Shown here one piece after another: positions 5,901 to 6,668 of a stretch of DNA of 6,668 bases; the first letter of the stretch is position 1; every line of letters starts with the position of its first letter. The translations under genes and the position numbers were made by a program. The DNA lies in assembly GCA_002342985.1 (NCBI GenBank), contig DDRC01000185.1, positions 3,721 through 10,388 of the forward strand, written 5' to 3'. Source of the stretch: Flavobacteriales bacterium UBA2426 (GTDB lineage Bacteria > Bacteroidota > Bacteroidia > Flavobacteriales_F > PHOS-HE28). Below the pieces are notes generated by a model. It saw only the letters and a list, made by a program, of their open reading frames with translations. It ran no database searches and had not been told where the DNA came from.

Positions 5901-6668
5901 CAACTGCCCCGAGTTCAACAACGATGGCGGCGATTGCGGCGGTGGCTGCCCGGCGGAGCTATGCGGCAACGGCATCGACGATGATTGCGATGGGCAGGTG
6001 GACGAGGATTGCCCGGCCATGCTGCTGGTGCGCGCCCTCCTCGAAGGCCCGTATCCCCCCGGTGCCGGCCTGATGCACGACGGCCTCCGCACCCTGGGCC
6101 TGGTGCCCCTGGTGGAGCCGTACACCGCGCTCGGCTATGCGCACGTGGGCGGTGGCGGCGAAACGACCACGCCCGGCGTGATGGCCCTTCCCGGGAATCT
6201 CGCGGTGGTGGATTGGGTGGTGGTGGAACTGCGCGACCCCACCGACCCCGCCACCATCGTGGCCACCCGCTGCGGCCTGCTGCTGCGCGACGGCACTGTG
6301 ATGACGGAGACGCTGGGCCACCTCACGTTCCCCGTGCCGCCCGGCCCTTACCACGTGGCCCTGCGGCACCGCAACCACCTCGGGGTGATGACCGCCGGGC
6401 CCGTGACCCTCACACCGGGCCTCACCACCGTGGACTTCACGGTGGAGACAACGGCCACCTACGGCACCGATGCCCGCAAGGCCCTGCCCGAAGAAGCCGG
6501 CACCATGGTGCTGTGGCAGGGCGATGTGGACGGCAATGAACGCATCCAGTACACCGGCAATGGCAACGACCGCGACCTGATCCTGCAGGCCATCGGCGGC
6601 ACCATACCCACCAGCACCGTGAGCGGCTACCGCACCGAGGACGTGAACATGGACGGCGTGGTGAAGTA
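2950..6668 (+). CDS. Secreted M43 (pappalysin-like) zinc metalloprotease with FN3, MopE-like and LNR-like repeats; 3' end beyond window
   Basis: One frame stays open from ATG 2950 to the window edge (at least 1239 residues); an in-frame stop at 2881 and no other ATG fix the start. The signal peptide is residues 1-26 (VHA|Q). A propeptide follows, with CGT at 30-32, whose Cys might act as a cysteine switch (inferred). The protease domain runs to about 330: HEVGHWLNLLH at 234-244 holds the three zinc-binding His and catalytic Glu235, and MNHMDY at 287-292 holds the Met-turn. Asn241 replaces the Gly of the general HExxHxxGxxH motif, a variant I recall from Bacteroidota M43 enzymes. Next come an FN3 domain (338-424), four MopE-like CDGxDNDCDGxVDE units (first at 427-467), an unrecognised beta-rich insert (468-573), DADGDG acidic repeats, three six-Cys LNR-like modules (728-779, 843-891, 946-996), and a C-terminal region (1024 onward) ending in dockerin-like GDVDGNERIQYTG and DVNMDGVVK. 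It probably cleaves extracellular proteins and needs zinc and calcium. No T9SS sorting domain is seen before the edge. Confidence 0.93.
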   Translation, partial: MLTTAPSHLRALLLAGLLLPAPLVHAQQICGTTERLQQETLAHPERAARRQALEVFTQQWLEDNPTSAARNVITIPVVFHVLWRNAEENVSDARLLAQLQQLNADFARQNIDAGNTPATFAGVAADTEIRFCLAQRDPEGKPTTGIVRRQTTLTDLNYGNNSVFQTALGGSDAWPRASYLNIWVCDLEPVLFGYAQFPGGPAATDGIVLQHAVVGGFAEPGTMPGYAYGRTATHEVGHWLNLLHIWGDMPCGDDLVNDTPVHDDANYGCPTHPHLSACLGNPAEMFMNHMDYANDDCKNLFTEGQAARMQATLASSISDRDQLAGSPGCLPPDGGSSCAAPQGLLTSAADNTTATVQWDAVSGATSYDVRYRPYGTEAWTTVNSIATSVQITGLVDATTYDWQVRANCTGGASAFSHILLFATGTTDADGDGRPAGIDCDDSDPATYPGAPELCDGLDNDCDGQVDEGLVGGTILFAPADGVSEGGANVQVTFGGTTLFSGNVDIAFDAEYGTTLGQVDLCAPMGCLEVLVQETGTALEPVGYFIPLDQQGDFIAFDFIPGTPVTIATVAMAEVCGDGIDNDCDGEVDETILWYTDADGDGFGDPSTGLPSCAPLPGRVAVAGDCDDQSASVSPAAAETCDGIDNDCDGQVDEDFLWYADADGDGFGDPATAQAGCPPPGGVDNGDDCDDADEASLAIGQPCDDGNPGTHSDTVNGSCLCVGVPVNNCPPGEIPDCNGNCAPADWVGDAWCDKGLWYSEYNGHFINFHCAQYNFDGGDCDLPEWSGPKWTDADGDGYPVSMDCDDTDPTIRYVGEECDDGDPETWFDVRQADCTCAGIPVDTCPEGEMMDCNGNCAPAYLVGNGTCEEGLIWRGVPISFNCTEFDFEGGDCTDADGDGYPTSIDCDDADPGLTFPFQPCDDCDPDTFNDRIGLDCTCNGVPAGSPCPYYDEVQDCNGNCVLASWVGDGFCDDGSFEWEGVPIFLNCPEFNNDGGDCGGGCPAELCGNGIDDDCDGQVDEDCPAMLLVRALLEGPYPPGAGLMHDGLRTLGLVPLVEPYTALGYAHVGGGGETTTPGVMALPGNLAVVDWVVVELRDPTDPATIVATRCGLLLRDGTVMTETLGHLTFPVPPGPYHVALRHRNHLGVMTAGPVTLTPGLTTVDFTVETTATYGTDARKALPEEAGTMVLWQGDVDGNERIQYTGNGNDRDLILQAIGGTIPTSTVSGYRTEDVNMDGVVK
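3649..3681 (+). other. Zinc-binding catalytic motif of the M43 protease
   Basis: These bases encode HEVGHWLNLLH (residues 234-244). In M43 metzincins the three His bind zinc and the Glu polarises the attacking water. The following IWGD and the upstream GRTAT fit the usual Bacteroidota M43 context. All catalytic residues are present, so the enzyme is expected to be active. Confidence 0.9.
3961..4221 (+). other. Fibronectin type III domain within the protease
   Basis: Residues 338-424 show the FN3 pattern: TATVQWDAVSGATSYDVRYR (strands B-C with the conserved Trp and Tyr), VQITGLVDATTYDWQVRANC (strands E-F with the GL..T.Y.WQVRA signature), and a closing strand ILLFATG. It directly follows the catalytic domain and probably serves as a spacer or binding module. 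Confidence 0.85.
4228..6006 (+). repeat. MopE-like CDGxDNDCDGxVDE acidic repeats (four units, dispersed)
   Basis: Four copies of a C-G/D-G-I/L-D-N/D-D-C-D-G-x-V-D-E motif occur at 4228-4350 (with its preceding DADGDG and DCDDSDP), 4672-4716, 4867-4908 and 5962-6006. The motif resembles the putative metal-binding MopE repeat. Between them lie DADGDGFGDP and DCDD strings like calcium-binding thrombospondin type 3 repeats. The units around 4738 and 4930 share more than 20 identical consecutive bases, pointing to recent internal duplication. Metal or calcium binding is inferred from the family. Confidence 0.8.
4927..5937 (+). repeat. Three composite modules: DADGDG, PCDDG and six-Cys LNR-like
   Basis: A unit of about 101-120 residues recurs at 4927-5286, 5320-5622 and 5626-5937. 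Each has three parts in the same order: DADGDG...DCDDxD; a C-D-D-x-x-P-x-T...C-x-C-x-G segment; and a six-Cys module (C-P...DCNGNC...VGxxxC...C...F-D/N-x-GGDC). The Cys spacing is C-x7/8-C-x3-C-x10-C-x14/17-C-x9-C in all three. The WVGDGFCDDG and NNDGGDC parts resemble Lin-12/Notch (LNR) repeats, which bind calcium and have three disulfides. The middle copy is the most divergent (VGNGTCEEG, FEGGDC). Confidence 0.8.
6514..6668 (+). other. C-terminal dockerin-like double Asp motif (second half cut by the edge)
   Basis: Two Asp-rich segments, GDVDGNERIQYTG followed by GNDRDLIL (from residue 1191) and DVNMDGVVK (from 1231), form a paired motif seen at the C-terminus of many Bacteroidota surface proteins, often as KYTGxxNDRDPIL. 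The spacing of acidic residues resembles a dockerin-type calcium loop. The second copy is interrupted by the window end, so the stop codon is probably only a few dozen residues further on. Confidence 0.6.

Overview
The window looks like part of a GC-rich (about two-thirds G+C by eye) Bacteroidota chromosome, most likely a Flavobacteriales-type lineage. All three genes encode secreted proteins with Sec signal peptides. Two carry C-terminal domains of the type IX secretion system (T9SS) sorting kind. The third is a pappalysin-family metalloprotease with the long tail of repeats typical of Bacteroidota surface proteins. No organism can be named with confidence. I see no tRNA, rRNA, CRISPR array, transposase or insertion sequence.

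Layout: positions 53-1477 (minus) encode a 474-residue secreted protein with propeller-like repeats and a T9SS tail. Positions 1629-2693 (minus) encode a 354-residue secreted protein with a beta-sandwich, a PKD domain and a T9SS tail. A 256-base divergent intergenic region holds a plausible Bacteroidota-type promoter for the minus-strand pair. From 2950 (plus) one open frame runs off the right edge without a stop. It encodes at least 1239 residues: signal peptide, short propeptide, M43 zinc protease domain, FN3 domain, MopE-like and DADGDG acidic repeats, three six-cysteine LNR(Notch)-like modules, and a C-terminal region ending in a dockerin-like Asp-rich motif. This is the main gene of the window.

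Two observations deserve attention. First, a family of hairpins sits directly after the stop codons of both minus-strand genes: three stems of unrelated sequence enclose nearly the same 13-base loop, TGAGGnnCTCGAA. Further inverted copies of the loop motif lie at 1537-1549 and, degenerate, at 43-55. Second, the protease joins an M43 (pappalysin) catalytic domain to exactly three LNR-like modules with conserved cysteine spacing. This parallels animal PAPP-A, an M43 protease that also carries three LNR repeats.

The genes do not form an obvious pathway. They look like independently acting exported proteins: one protease that probably degrades or processes extracellular protein, and two presumed surface or secreted proteins of unknown ligand.
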